DNA of 64,000 nucleotides from Georgenia wutianyii. Lineage in GTDB: Bacteria > Actinomycetota > Actinomycetes > Actinomycetales > Actinomycetaceae. The DNA is taken from positions 1-64,000 of the forward strand of contig NZ_CP040899.1 of the NCBI RefSeq assembly GCF_006349365.1, given 5' to 3'. Shown here piece by piece: positions 52,855-61,510 of this stretch; within the stretch, counting starts at the first letter, position 1; every line of letters begins with the position of its first letter. The notes beneath the pieces are model-generated. The model was given only the letters and a program-made list of their open reading frames with translations, had not been told where the DNA came from and made no database searches. The translations under genes and the position numbers were made by a program.

Positions 52855-54459
52855 ATGACCCTACGAAAGCCCTCCCGGGCCGGCGTCGCCCTCGCGATCG
52901 CCCTGTCCGGGGCGCTGACGCTCGGCGTCGGCAGCACCACCGGAGCCGACCGCGGACCGGGCGGACCCGGCCACGGTGACTCCCCGGAACCCGACGGACC
53001 GACCGTCGAGCTCGGCGTCGAGGTCCTCCTCGAGGACCAGCTCGACCTGCTCGAGGGCAAGCGCGTCGGTCTCATCACCAACCCCACCGGCGTGGACAGC
53101 GAGCTCACCCACACGATGGACCTCCTCGTCGAGCACCAGGAGGAGGGCGGCTACGAGCTCACCGCCCTCTACGCGCCGGAGCACGGCATCCTCGGCGGCG
53201 CACCCGCCGGCGCCCAGGTCCCCAACTACGAGGACCCGCGCACCGGCCTCACCGTGTGGTCCCTCTACGGCGCCACCCAGCGGCCCACCGCCGAGATGCT
53301 CGCGGACGTCGACGTCCTGCTCTTCGACATCCAGGACATCGGCGCCCGCTTCTACACCTACATCTGGACGATGTACTACGCGATGGACGCCGCGGCGGAG
53401 TTCGGCAAGGACTTCGTCGTCCTCGACCGGCCGAACCCCCTCGGCGACCGGATGGACGGGCCGGTCCTCGACCCGTCGGTCTCCTCCTTCGTCGGGCTGC
53501 GCGAGATCCCCATGCAGCACGGCCTCACCGTCGGTGAGCTCGCCGCCCTGTTCAACGGCGAGTTCCTCGAGGAGCCGGTGGAGAACTTCCACGTCGTGCA
53601 GATGGAGGGCTACGACCCCGACGACTTCGTCGACGGCTACGGCCTGGAGTGGGTGCTGCCCTCCCCGAACATCCCCACGCTCGAGACGGCGTGGGCCTAC
53701 GCCGGCACCGGCCTCATCGAGTCGCTCGACGCCTCGGAGGGTCGCGGCACGACCAAGCCGTTCCTGTGGATCGGGCACGGGGACCTGGACGAGGTCGAGG
53801 CGTACGCGCTCGCCGAGGACCTCAACTCCCGCGGCCTCGAGGGCGTCCACTTCCGGCCGATGTTCGCCAACCCGGCCGCCGGGCAGAAACAGGGCGGGCG
53901 TCTCTCCGGCGGCGTCGAGGTCCACATCACGGACCCGGCCTCCTACGTCCCGGTGCGCACCGGCCTGCACGTCCTCCAGGCGTTCTACGACACCCCCGAG
54001 GTCGACTGGCGCGAGGGGACGATCTACCCCAACCAGCGCTGCGAGACCGAGGCCGACACGTGCTGGATCGACCGGCTCACCGGTGACAAGGACGTGCGTC
54101 TCCAGCTCGAGGCGGGCGTCGACCCCGACGAGATCATCGCCGGCTGGGCCGAGGAGCTCGCGGCCTTCGACGCGCTCGCCGACGACTACCGCCTCTACGA
54201 GGTGTCCGTCGACGGCATCCGCTCCGCGCTCGACCGGCACGTCGCCGCCGGCGCGGTGGCCGGGCCGGTCGTCGGCCAGCTCACCCAGGCCCTGGACCAG
54301 GCCGAGCGGCACCTCGCGTCCGGCAAGACCCGGCAGGCCGAGCAGGCCCTCGACCGGTTCGTCCGCCACCTCCAGAGCCCGAGCCGCCGCGACACGGTGA
54401 CCGAGGAGGCAGGCGCCGACCTGCTTCAGCGGGTCGACCGCCTGCGCGACCGCCTGTGA
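52855..54459 (+). CDS. namZ: Secreted exo-beta-N-acetylmuramidase NamZ (DUF1343) with FIMAH-like C-terminal domain
   Basis: DUF1343 proteins (NamZ) remove terminal MurNAc from peptidoglycan fragments. The ATG at 52855 (AAGGAG eight bases before) gives 534 residues with signal peptide MTLRKPSRAGVALAIALSGA. Family motifs: GKRVGLITNPTGVD, ALYAPEHGILGGAPAGAQV with the conserved PEHG acid, LFDIQDIGARFYTYIWTM, VLDRPNPLGDRMDGP and PNIPTLETAWAY. Residues ~450-534 (RHVAAGAVAGPVVGQLTQAL, AEQALDRFVRHLQ) resemble the FIMAH domain found at the ends of secreted enzymes. The context with murQ, a sugar kinase and uptake genes supports MurNAc salvage. Confidence 0.88.
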   Translation: MTLRKPSRAGVALAIALSGALTLGVGSTTGADRGPGGPGHGDSPEPDGPTVELGVEVLLEDQLDLLEGKRVGLITNPTGVDSELTHTMDLLVEHQEEGGYELTALYAPEHGILGGAPAGAQVPNYEDPRTGLTVWSLYGATQRPTAEMLADVDVLLFDIQDIGARFYTYIWTMYYAMDAAAEFGKDFVVLDRPNPLGDRMDGPVLDPSVSSFVGLREIPMQHGLTVGELAALFNGEFLEEPVENFHVVQMEGYDPDDFVDGYGLEWVLPSPNIPTLETAWAYAGTGLIESLDASEGRGTTKPFLWIGHGDLDEVEAYALAEDLNSRGLEGVHFRPMFANPAAGQKQGGRLSGGVEVHITDPASYVPVRTGLHVLQAFYDTPEVDWREGTIYPNQRCETEADTCWIDRLTGDKDVRLQLEAGVDPDEIIAGWAEELAAFDALADDYRLYEVSVDGIRSALDRHVAAGAVAGPVVGQLTQALDQAERHLASGKTRQAEQALDRFVRHLQSPSRRDTVTEEAGADLLQRVDRLRDRL

Positions 54460-54464
54460 GCAGA

Positions 54465-54497
54465 GGCGGGCCCGGGCCGACCCGGCCCGGGCCCGCC
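54465..54497 (+). terminator. Very strong hairpin after namZ
   Basis: GGCGGGCCCGGGCC at 54465-54478 pairs perfectly with its complement at 54484-54497 (14-bp stem, 5-base loop), six bases past the namZ stop. Beyond it, to 54665, lie simple CCACACC-rich repeats and two 18-base tandem copies around GACAGCCGACTTCC (54585-54620). Confidence 0.75.
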
Positions 54498-54665
54498 CCA
54501 CACACCCACACCCTGCCCGCCCCACACACCACACCCACACCCTGCCCGCCCCCGACCCCAGCGGACCGCCCCCTGGCCCCCTCCCGCGACAGCCGACTTC
54601 CGCGCGACAGCCGACTTCCGCGCGAGAGCGGGGTTCTGCGCGGGCCGCTACGAGAGACTGACGCC

Positions 54666-57536
54666 GTGACGAAGACGCCGCACCTCGCCCCGCTCGCCGC
54701 GGCCGCCGGCGCGGGCGGGCTGAGCACCCGGGAGGTCGACCGCGCGCGCCTCGCCCACGACGCCTCCCACTACCTCCTGCGCCCGCAGGCCGTCGTCACC
54801 GCGACGTCGGTCGAGCAGGTCGCGGCCGTCATGGCCGCCGCCGGCCGGGCGACCCCGCCCGTGCCGCTCACCTTCCGCGCGGGCGGCACGAGCCTGTCCG
54901 GCCAGGCCGTCACGGACGGCGTCCTCGTCGACGTCCGCCGCCACCAGCAGGACGTCGAGGTGCTCGACGACGGCGCCCGCGTGCGCTGCCGCCCGGGCGC
55001 GGTCCTGCGGCGGGTCAACGCCGCCCTCGCCCGCCACGGCCGGCGCCTGGGCCCCGACCCGGCGAGCGAGATCGCCTGCACCGTCGGCGGGGTGGTCGCC
55101 AACAACTCCTCGGGGATGACCTCGGGCACCGCCGCGACGGCCTACCGCACGCTGGACTCGGTGGTCCTCGCGCTGCCCAGCGGCACGGTCGTGGACACCG
55201 CCGCCCCGGCCGCCGACGCGCTGCTCGCCGCGCGCGAGCCCGAGCTGCACGCCGGCCTGCTCCGCCTGCGCGACCACGTGCGCTCGCGGCCCGACCTGCG
55301 CCGCGCCGTCGAGCACCAGTTCTCGATGAAGAACACCATGGGCTACGGGATCAACGCGCTGCTCGACCACGACTCCGCCGTCGACATCCTCGCCCACCTG
55401 CTCGTCGGCTCGGAGGGCACCCTCGCCTACCTCGCCGAGGTCACCCTGCGCACCGTGCCCGTCCTGCCGCACGCGGCGACGGCGCTGCTCGTGCTCGACT
55501 CCATCGGCGCCGCGACCGCCGCGCTGCCGACGGTCATCGCGACCTCCGCCGTCTCCGTCGAGCTCATGGACGCCGCGGCGCTGCGGGTGGCCCAGCGCGA
55601 CCCTCGCGCCGACCCCGTCCTGCGTGAGCTCGCCGTCGACCGGCACACCGCCCTGCTCGTCGAGCTCCAGCACGCGACGGCGGACGGCCTCGCCGAGCTC
55701 GCCGCCGGCGCCGAGCCGCTGCTCGCCGGCCTGTCCCCGGCCGCGGCGACGCCGCTCACCACCGACCCCCGCGCGCGGGCGGCGATGTGGCAGGTGCGCA
55801 AGGGCCTGTACGCGGCCGTCGCCGGCGCCCGCCCGACCGGCACGACGGCCATGCTCGAGGACGTCGTCGTCCCCGGGCCCGCCCTCACCGACACGGTGCG
55901 TGCCCTGGAGGGTCTGCTCGCCCGGTACGGCTACGACGACGCCGTGACGTTCGGCCACGCCAAGGACGCCAACCTCCACTTCATGGTCAACCCCGACCTC
56001 GGCGACCCGCGGGCCCGCGACGCCTACGCCGCGTTCAGCGAGGAGCTCGCCGGGCTCGTGCTCGACGCCGGCGGCTCGCTCAAGGCCGAGCACGGCACCG
56101 GCCGGATGATGGCCCCGTTCGTGCGCCGCCAGTACGGCGCGGAGCTCTACGAGGTCATGCGCGAGATCAAGCGGCTGTGCGACCCGCGCGGCGTGCTCGC
56201 CCCCGGCGTCGTCATCAGCGACGACCCGACCATCCACCTGCGCGACCTCAAGCGCCCCGCGCAGGTCCACCCCGAGCTCGACCGGTGCGTCGAGTGCGGC
56301 TTCTGCGAGCCCGCCTGCCCCTCCCGCCACACGACGACGACGCCCCGCCAGCGCATCGCCCTCCTGCGCGAGGCCGCCGACTCCGGTCCCGAGCGGCGGG
56401 CCGAGCTCGAGGACGCCTACGACTACGCCGCCGTCCAGACGTGTGCCGCTGACTCGCTGTGCCGCGTCTCCTGCCCGGTCGACATCGACACCGGCGCGGT
56501 GATGAAGCAGCGCCGCGCCGCGGCCAACGGGCCGCTCGCCCAGGCGGTCGGGCGGCGCCTGGCCGGGGCGTGGGGCACCGCGACGACGACGCTGCGCGCC
56601 GGTCTCGCCGTCGCCGACCACGTCCCCGGGCCGGTCCTGTCGGCGGCGACGACGGCGGTGCGCGCCGTCGTCGGGGAGCGTGGGCGCGACCTCCTCCCGC
56701 ACGTCGACGGCTCCCTGCCCGGCCCGGGCAGCCCGCGCAGCCGGATGGTCGGCCCGGTCGCGCCCGGGACCCACGACGCCGTGTTCTTCCCCGCGTGCAT
56801 CGGCTCGCTCTTCGCTCCCGAGGGGGACGGCACGCTCGGCGCCGGGGCGGCGTTCGCCGCGCTGTGCGAGCGGGCGGGGGTGCGGCTCGCGGTGCCCGAG
56901 GGGATCGACGGGCTGTGCTGCGGGACGGTCTGGGAGTCCAAGGGCCTGGTCGACGGCGCGGTCCTCATGGCCGGGCGGGTCGCGGACTCGGTGTGGGAGC
57001 TCACCGACGGCGGACGCCTGCCGCTCGTGTGCGACGCCGCGAGCTGCACCCACGGCCTCGCCTCGATCGGCAAGCGGCTCACCGGACCGGCGGCCCAGCG
57101 GTGGGCGCGGGTGCGCGTCGTCGACGCCGTCACCTACACCCGCGAGGTCCTCCTCGACCGGTTCGACGTGCCCGCGGGCGCGCTGCTCGACCGGCTCGTG
57201 GTCCACCCGACGTGCTCCACCGTCCACCTCGGCGCGGTCGAGGACCTCACCGCCGTCGCCGGCGCCGTGGCCCGGGAGGTCACCGTCCCCGCGGAGTGGG
57301 GGTGCTGCGGGACGGCGGGGGACCGCGGGATGCTCCACCCCGAGCTGCCAGCAGGGGCCACCGAGCGGGAGGCTGCCGAGATCGCCGCCGCCGAGCGCGC
57401 CGCGGGGCCGTTCGACGCCTACGCCTCGTCCAACCGCACCTGCGAGATGGGGATGACGGCGGCCACCGGCCGTCCCTACCGGCACGTCCTCGAGCTGCTC
57501 GAGGAGGGCACCCGACCGGCCGCCGGCCGGGCGTGA
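54666..57536 (+). CDS. FAD-linked and Fe-S oxidoreductase, D-lactate dehydrogenase type
   Basis: A 956-residue fusion from GTG 54666. The N-terminal half is a PCMH-type FAD domain (TFRAGGTSLSGQAV, IACTVGGVVANNSSGM) plus FAD-oxidase C domain (AEHGTGRMM, FGHAKDANLHFM). The second half is a GlpC-like Fe-S part: [4Fe-4S] motifs CVECGFCEPACP (~541) and CAADSLCRVSCP (~592), then CCG domains (GLCCGTVWESKG, WGCCGTAGDRGM). Such proteins oxidise D-2-hydroxy acids, commonly D-lactate, into the quinone pool. MurNAc breakdown by MurQ releases D-lactate, and the neighbours point to that substrate. Confidence 0.85.
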   Translation: MTKTPHLAPLAAAAGAGGLSTREVDRARLAHDASHYLLRPQAVVTATSVEQVAAVMAAAGRATPPVPLTFRAGGTSLSGQAVTDGVLVDVRRHQQDVEVLDDGARVRCRPGAVLRRVNAALARHGRRLGPDPASEIACTVGGVVANNSSGMTSGTAATAYRTLDSVVLALPSGTVVDTAAPAADALLAAREPELHAGLLRLRDHVRSRPDLRRAVEHQFSMKNTMGYGINALLDHDSAVDILAHLLVGSEGTLAYLAEVTLRTVPVLPHAATALLVLDSIGAATAALPTVIATSAVSVELMDAAALRVAQRDPRADPVLRELAVDRHTALLVELQHATADGLAELAAGAEPLLAGLSPAAATPLTTDPRARAAMWQVRKGLYAAVAGARPTGTTAMLEDVVVPGPALTDTVRALEGLLARYGYDDAVTFGHAKDANLHFMVNPDLGDPRARDAYAAFSEELAGLVLDAGGSLKAEHGTGRMMAPFVRRQYGAELYEVMREIKRLCDPRGVLAPGVVISDDPTIHLRDLKRPAQVHPELDRCVECGFCEPACPSRHTTTTPRQRIALLREAADSGPERRAELEDAYDYAAVQTCAADSLCRVSCPVDIDTGAVMKQRRAAANGPLAQAVGRRLAGAWGTATTTLRAGLAVADHVPGPVLSAATTAVRAVVGERGRDLLPHVDGSLPGPGSPRSRMVGPVAPGTHDAVFFPACIGSLFAPEGDGTLGAGAAFAALCERAGVRLAVPEGIDGLCCGTVWESKGLVDGAVLMAGRVADSVWELTDGGRLPLVCDAASCTHGLASIGKRLTGPAAQRWARVRVVDAVTYTREVLLDRFDVPAGALLDRLVVHPTCSTVHLGAVEDLTAVAGAVAREVTVPAEWGCCGTAGDRGMLHPELPAGATEREAAEIAAAERAAGPFDAYASSNRTCEMGMTAATGRPYRHVLELLEEGTRPAAGRA

Positions 57537-57600
57537 GGCGGGCGGCACGCCCACTGGACGTACAGTGGACGGCGCATCCCGCGACCCGAGAAGGAGCCCT

Positions 57601-58434
57601 GTGACCGAGCGCCCCGTCCGTCGTCGGCGTCCGCAGACCGTCCTCGAGGTGCTCCGCAGGGAGACCCTCACGCCCTCGATGGTGCGGCTCTACCTCGGCG
57701 GGCCCGGCCTCGCGTCCTTCACCGACAACGAGTGCACCGACCGGTACGTCAAGCTCTACTTCGTGCGCCCGGAGCTCGGTCTCGAGCCGCCCTACGACGT
57801 CGCCGAGCTGCGCGAGCGGCTCGCGCCCGAGGACCTGCCGGTCACCCGCACCTACACGGTCCGCGCGCTCGACACGGCCGCGGGCTGGCTGGCGATCGAC
57901 GTCGTCGTCCACGGCGACGAGGGCCTCGCGGGGCCCTGGGCGGCACGCGCGCAGCCGGGGGAGCGGGTCGTGCTCTCCGGGCCGGGCGGCGCCTACCGCC
58001 CCGACCCGACGGCGGACTGGCACCTCCTCGCGGGGGACGAGTCGGCGCTCCCGGCGATCGCGGCCGCCCTGGAGGCGCTGCCCGACGACGCGCGGGGAGT
58101 GGCGTTCATCGAGGTCGGCGGGCCGCAGGACGAGCTGCCGCTGCGCGCGCCCGCCTGCGTCGAGGTGCGGTGGCTGCACCGGGCGCCCGCGGCCCCGGGG
58201 ACGTCCCGGGTGCTGCCCGAGGCGGTCGCCGGGTACGACTGGCCGCAGGGGCGGGTCCAGGTGTTCGCCCACGGGGAGCGCGAGGCGATGAAGGCGCTGC
58301 GCGAGGTGTTCTTCACCCAGCGCGGGCTCGAGCGCTCGCAGGTCTCGCTGTCGGGCTACTGGGCCTACGGCCGCACCGAGGACCGCTTCCAGGCCGAGAA
58401 GCGCGAGCCGGTCGGCAAGATCTTCGCCGACTGA
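57601..58434 (+). CDS. Siderophore-interacting FAD protein (SIP family)
   Basis: A ferric-reductase-like flavoprotein (ViuB/SIP) of 277 residues from GTG 57601 with AAGGAG upstream. FAD-binding block PVTRTYTVRALD (RxYTxR type) and the SIP signature HLLAGDESALPAIAAALEAL (GDESALPAI) are clear. The C-terminal NAD(P)H part has VFAHGEREAMKALR and SGYWAYGRTEDRFQAEKRE. It releases iron from imported siderophores. No siderophore transport genes are adjacent, so its link with the lactate dehydrogenase may be positional only. Confidence 0.93.
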   Translation: MTERPVRRRRPQTVLEVLRRETLTPSMVRLYLGGPGLASFTDNECTDRYVKLYFVRPELGLEPPYDVAELRERLAPEDLPVTRTYTVRALDTAAGWLAIDVVVHGDEGLAGPWAARAQPGERVVLSGPGGAYRPDPTADWHLLAGDESALPAIAAALEALPDDARGVAFIEVGGPQDELPLRAPACVEVRWLHRAPAAPGTSRVLPEAVAGYDWPQGRVQVFAHGEREAMKALREVFFTQRGLERSQVSLSGYWAYGRTEDRFQAEKREPVGKIFAD

Positions 58435-58463
58435 GGCCCGCTGGTTCTGCGACCTCGTCGGCC

Positions 58464-58670
58464 GAGCCTCCCCACCGACGGCAGGAAGAGGCTCCGCGAC
58501 ACGTCAGGCTGCCCCATGTCGCGGGGCAGTCTGACGTGTCCGGACACCTACCTCCCCGGGCGGGCGCGCCGCACGCCCCTCACTGTGCGCCCACTGCTGG
58601 ACCGCGGCCCCGTTGCTGCGTCCGTGCGCCCGGTGGAGCGGGCGCACGGTGGGCCTTGAGGGCGCACAGT
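58464..58670. repeat. Nested inverted repeats after the SIP gene
   Basis: The 262-base gap 58435-58696 has no gene. It carries GAGCCTC/GAGGCTC at 58464-58494. An 18-bp near-perfect hairpin follows at 58498-58515/58523-58540 (loop ATGTCGC, one G-T). Then ACTGTGCGCCC at 58582-58592 pairs with 58660-58670 around an inner CCGTGCGCCC/GGGCGCACGG at 58622-58649. The second element likely terminates the SIP and kinase transcripts, which converge here. Confidence 0.7.
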
Positions 58671-58696
58671 CGGGCTACCTACCACCCCGCGCGCGC

Positions 58697-59620
58697 TCAG
58701 TGGACGGTGAGCAGCGGCTCGGCCGGGGTGAGGTCCCCGGCCAGCCAGCGGCGGGCGAGGAGCTCGGCACCGTCGAGCGACGTGCCGCGCGGGGGCTCGA
58801 GGACGACGTCGGGCCGTGCCTCGGCCAGCGCCTCGCGCATCGTCTCGAGCACCACCCGCGACCCGAAGATCCCGCCGGTCCACGAGGCGAGCGGCGGCAC
58901 CGGGGGGCGCAGCGCCGCGGTGAGGCTGCGGGCGAGCTCGTGCCCGGCGCGGCGCAGGATCGCGACGGCCACGTCCTCGTCCTGCCCCGCGAGGGCGACG
59001 ACGTCGGGCACGACGGAGGCGAGCACCCCAGCCCGGTCCTCGCGCGTGTAGATCTGCCGCGGCCAGGACTCCGGCTCACCGAGCCGGGCCACCGCGGCGG
59101 CGAGCAGGCCGCCGGCGTCCGAGCGGCGCCCATCGTGCTGCTCGAGCGCCGCCTCCAGCGCCCGCATCCCGATCCACGAGCCGGAGCCGGCGTCCCCCAG
59201 GACGTGACCCCAGCCGTCGACCTTGCGCCAGCACCCGGCGAGGTCGGTGCCCAGCGCGGTCGAGCCGGTGCCGGTGAGGACGACGGCCCCCGCCCGGCCC
59301 CCGAGCGCGCCCACCGCGGAGGTGACGGCGTCGGAGGCGACGACGGTCGGGACGTCGCCGAGGGCGGCGCGGACGGCGTCGAGCACCACCTGCGGGCCGT
59401 CGGCGAGGGTGAGGAGACCGCTGGAGCCCACGGCCACCGCCGCGACGTCCCCCGGGCGCAGGGCCAGGTCGGCGACGAGCGCGGCGACGAGCGGGGCGGC
59501 GACGAGCCCGCGCGCGTCCACCCGCAGCCGGTCCCCGGCGGTCTCCCGCGCCCCGCCCGGGCCGGTGAGGCGAGCGCGGGAGCCGGAGCCGCCGAGGTCG
59601 ACGGCGAGGACGGCGCTCAC
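58697..59620 (-). CDS. BadF/BadG-family sugar kinase (MurNAc/GlcNAc kinase-like)
   Basis: An ASKHA-fold kinase of 307 residues from GTG 59620. Phosphate-1 motif VDLGGSGSRARL, VVLTGTGSTALGTDL (phosphate-2), and GDAGSGSWIGMRAL (adenosine/sugar region) match N-acetylglucosamine kinase NagK and the clostridial MurK, which phosphorylates both MurNAc and GlcNAc. As the last gene of the murQ operon it would make MurNAc-6-phosphate for MurQ after ABC uptake, a step done by a PTS in E. coli and Bacillus. Its start is four bases from the permease stop. Confidence 0.86.
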   Translation of the reverse strand: MSAVLAVDLGGSGSRARLTGPGGARETAGDRLRVDARGLVAAPLVAALVADLALRPGDVAAVAVGSSGLLTLADGPQVVLDAVRAALGDVPTVVASDAVTSAVGALGGRAGAVVLTGTGSTALGTDLAGCWRKVDGWGHVLGDAGSGSWIGMRALEAALEQHDGRRSDAGGLLAAAVARLGEPESWPRQIYTREDRAGVLASVVPDVVALAGQDEDVAVAILRRAGHELARSLTAALRPPVPPLASWTGGIFGSRVVLETMREALAEARPDVVLEPPRGTSLDGAELLARRWLAGDLTPAEPLLTVH

Positions 59621-59624
59621 GCCG

Positions 59625-60542
59625 CTACTTTCCCATCCCCGACGTGAGGCCGGCGATGATCTGCCTCGTCGCGACGAGGAACAGGAGGATGAGCGGCAGC
59701 GTGGCGATGACGAGCCCGGCGAAGAGCGTGGACCAGTCGGTCTGGTACTCCCCGAAGAACGTCGTCAGCCCGACCGGGAGGGTGTAGTTCTCCCGGTTGC
59801 GGATGAGGATGAGCGGGTAGAAGAAGTCGTTCCAGATCGGCACGAACCGGAAGACGATGACGGTGGCGATGGCCGGGCGCACGAGCGGGGCCATGACCGA
59901 CCAGAACATCCGGAACGGGCCGGCGCCGTCGAGCCGCGCCGCCTCCTCCAGCTCACCCGGCAGCTGCCGGAAGAACGTCGTGAGGACGAACACCGAGAAC
60001 GGGATGCTCACCGCCGCGTAGACCATGACGAGACCGAGCCTGGTGCTGATGAGCCCGAAGGAGTCCAGCAGGTAGAAGATCGGCACGATCATGAGGAAGA
60101 CCGGCATCATCAGCCCGGAGATGAAGATCGCCTCGACGACCGACATGATCCGGCCCTTCGCCCGGGCCAGCGCGTAGGCCGCGAGCAGGGAGACCGCCGT
60201 CGCGATCACCACCGAGGTGACGGTGACGATGATCGAGTTCATGAAGTACGTCGAGAACGACGCCTCGATCCACGCCCGCTGGTAGCTGGTGAAGTCCGGC
60301 CGCAGCGGCACCCCGAGCGGCTCGGTGGCCAGCTCCCGGTTCGTGCGCAGGGAGTTGAGCAGCATGATGAGCAGCGGGACGGTCGCGACCGCCGCGTAGA
60401 TCCACAGCGCCGCGCTCGTCGCCGCCGCGGCCCAGCCCCGGTCCCGGCGCCCCGGCCGGTTCGGCCGGAGCGTCGGGTCGGAGATGACGGGCGGGAGGTC
60501 GGGCGAACCGGGCTGCTGCGTCGTCGGGAGGGCGGCGCTCAT
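59625..60542 (-). CDS. ABC sugar transporter permease (MalG type)
   Basis: The second permease, 305 residues with six helices from ATG 60542. The EAA loop, which docks the ATPase, is ELEEAARLDGAGPFRMFWSV. N-terminal cytosolic residues ~1-35 are Pro-rich. It overlaps the upstream permease gene by four bases. The ATPase (an MsiK/UgpC-type shared subunit) is not in this window. Confidence 0.92.
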   Translation of the reverse strand: MSAALPTTQQPGSPDLPPVISDPTLRPNRPGRRDRGWAAAATSAALWIYAAVATVPLLIMLLNSLRTNRELATEPLGVPLRPDFTSYQRAWIEASFSTYFMNSIIVTVTSVVIATAVSLLAAYALARAKGRIMSVVEAIFISGLMMPVFLMIVPIFYLLDSFGLISTRLGLVMVYAAVSIPFSVFVLTTFFRQLPGELEEAARLDGAGPFRMFWSVMAPLVRPAIATVIVFRFVPIWNDFFYPLILIRNRENYTLPVGLTTFFGEYQTDWSTLFAGLVIATLPLILLFLVATRQIIAGLTSGMGK

Positions 60543-61510
60543 CCGAGGATCTTCCTCTCCGTGCGACGGAACCACCGGGTGAAGACGGTGGACAGGCCGA
60601 AGATGAACAGGAACAGGAGGATTGCGATCGCCGACGACGTCCCGATGGCGTTCGAGGACCCGGACTCGAAGGCCGTGCGGTAGAAGACGAGCGAGAGCAC
60701 GTCGGTCGCGCCGGCCGGGCTGCCCGTCGACCCGCCGAGGGCGTAGGGGATCGGGAAGGCCTCCATCGTGAAGATGAACGTCAGGACGCTCACCGTGCCG
60801 ATGATGGGCGTGAGCAGCGGCAGCGTGATCGCGAAGAACCGCTGCGGCCCGGACGCGCCGTCGAGCTCCGCGGCCTCGTCCAGCTCCTGCGGCAGGCCAC
60901 CGAGGGCCGCCCCGTAGAGCAGGAGCGGGAAGCCGACCCACTGCCACGCGGTGACGAGGACGACCACCCACAGCGCCGTCGACGGCGTGCCCAGCCACGG
61001 CAGGGCGAGGGAGTCCAGGCCCACCGCCTTGAGCGCGGCGTTGACCGGCCCGAACAGCGGGGAGAGCAGCAGCGACCACAGGTAGCCGACGACGAGCGGG
61101 CTCACCAGGTACGGCATCGTGTACAGCACCTGGAAGAAGCGCCGGAAGCGCGCGCGGCGGTGGAGGATGACCGCGAAGAACAGGCCCACCGAGTTCTGCA
61201 CGATCATCGCCCCGCCGAACATCAGCAGGTTGTGCCCGAACGCGCGCGGGACCGAGCTGCGGTACGGCTCGGCCGTGAAGAGGTGGACGAAGTTCGCCAG
61301 CCCGACGAACTCCTCCTGGCTGGTGCCGCGCCAGGAGTACATCGAGTAGGTCACCGCGGTGGCCATCGGGTAGAGCACGAAGATCCCGAAGAGGACCGCC
61401 GCGGGGGCGATGAAGAGCAGGGCGACCCGGGTGGGCAGCGCCGCCGTCATGGTGCGGCGGCGGCGCTGCCCCGGCTCCACCGGGGCCGTCTGCGCGGCTG
61501 TGGCGGTCAC
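60539..61510 (-). CDS. ABC sugar transporter permease (MalF type)
   Basis: The first permease, 323 residues from GTG 61510, which overlaps the binding-protein stop. Six helices starting with VALLFIAPAAVLFGIFVLYP; the EAA loop reads ELDEAAELDGASGPQRFFAI. WSLLLSPLFGPVNAALKAVG is a typical periplasmic/helix element. It forms the heteromeric channel with the MalG-type partner. Confidence 0.93.
   Translation of the reverse strand: MTATAAQTAPVEPGQRRRRTMTAALPTRVALLFIAPAAVLFGIFVLYPMATAVTYSMYSWRGTSQEEFVGLANFVHLFTAEPYRSSVPRAFGHNLLMFGGAMIVQNSVGLFFAVILHRRARFRRFFQVLYTMPYLVSPLVVGYLWSLLLSPLFGPVNAALKAVGLDSLALPWLGTPSTALWVVVLVTAWQWVGFPLLLYGAALGGLPQELDEAAELDGASGPQRFFAITLPLLTPIIGTVSVLTFIFTMEAFPIPYALGGSTGSPAGATDVLSLVFYRTAFESGSSNAIGTSSAIAILLFLFIFGLSTVFTRWFRRTERKILG

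Noticed and set aside
54480..54665. CCACACC-rich simple repeats and 18-base tandem copies as a functional element
   Set aside because: They look like low-complexity intergenic sequence after a terminator; no promoter or conserved motif was visible.
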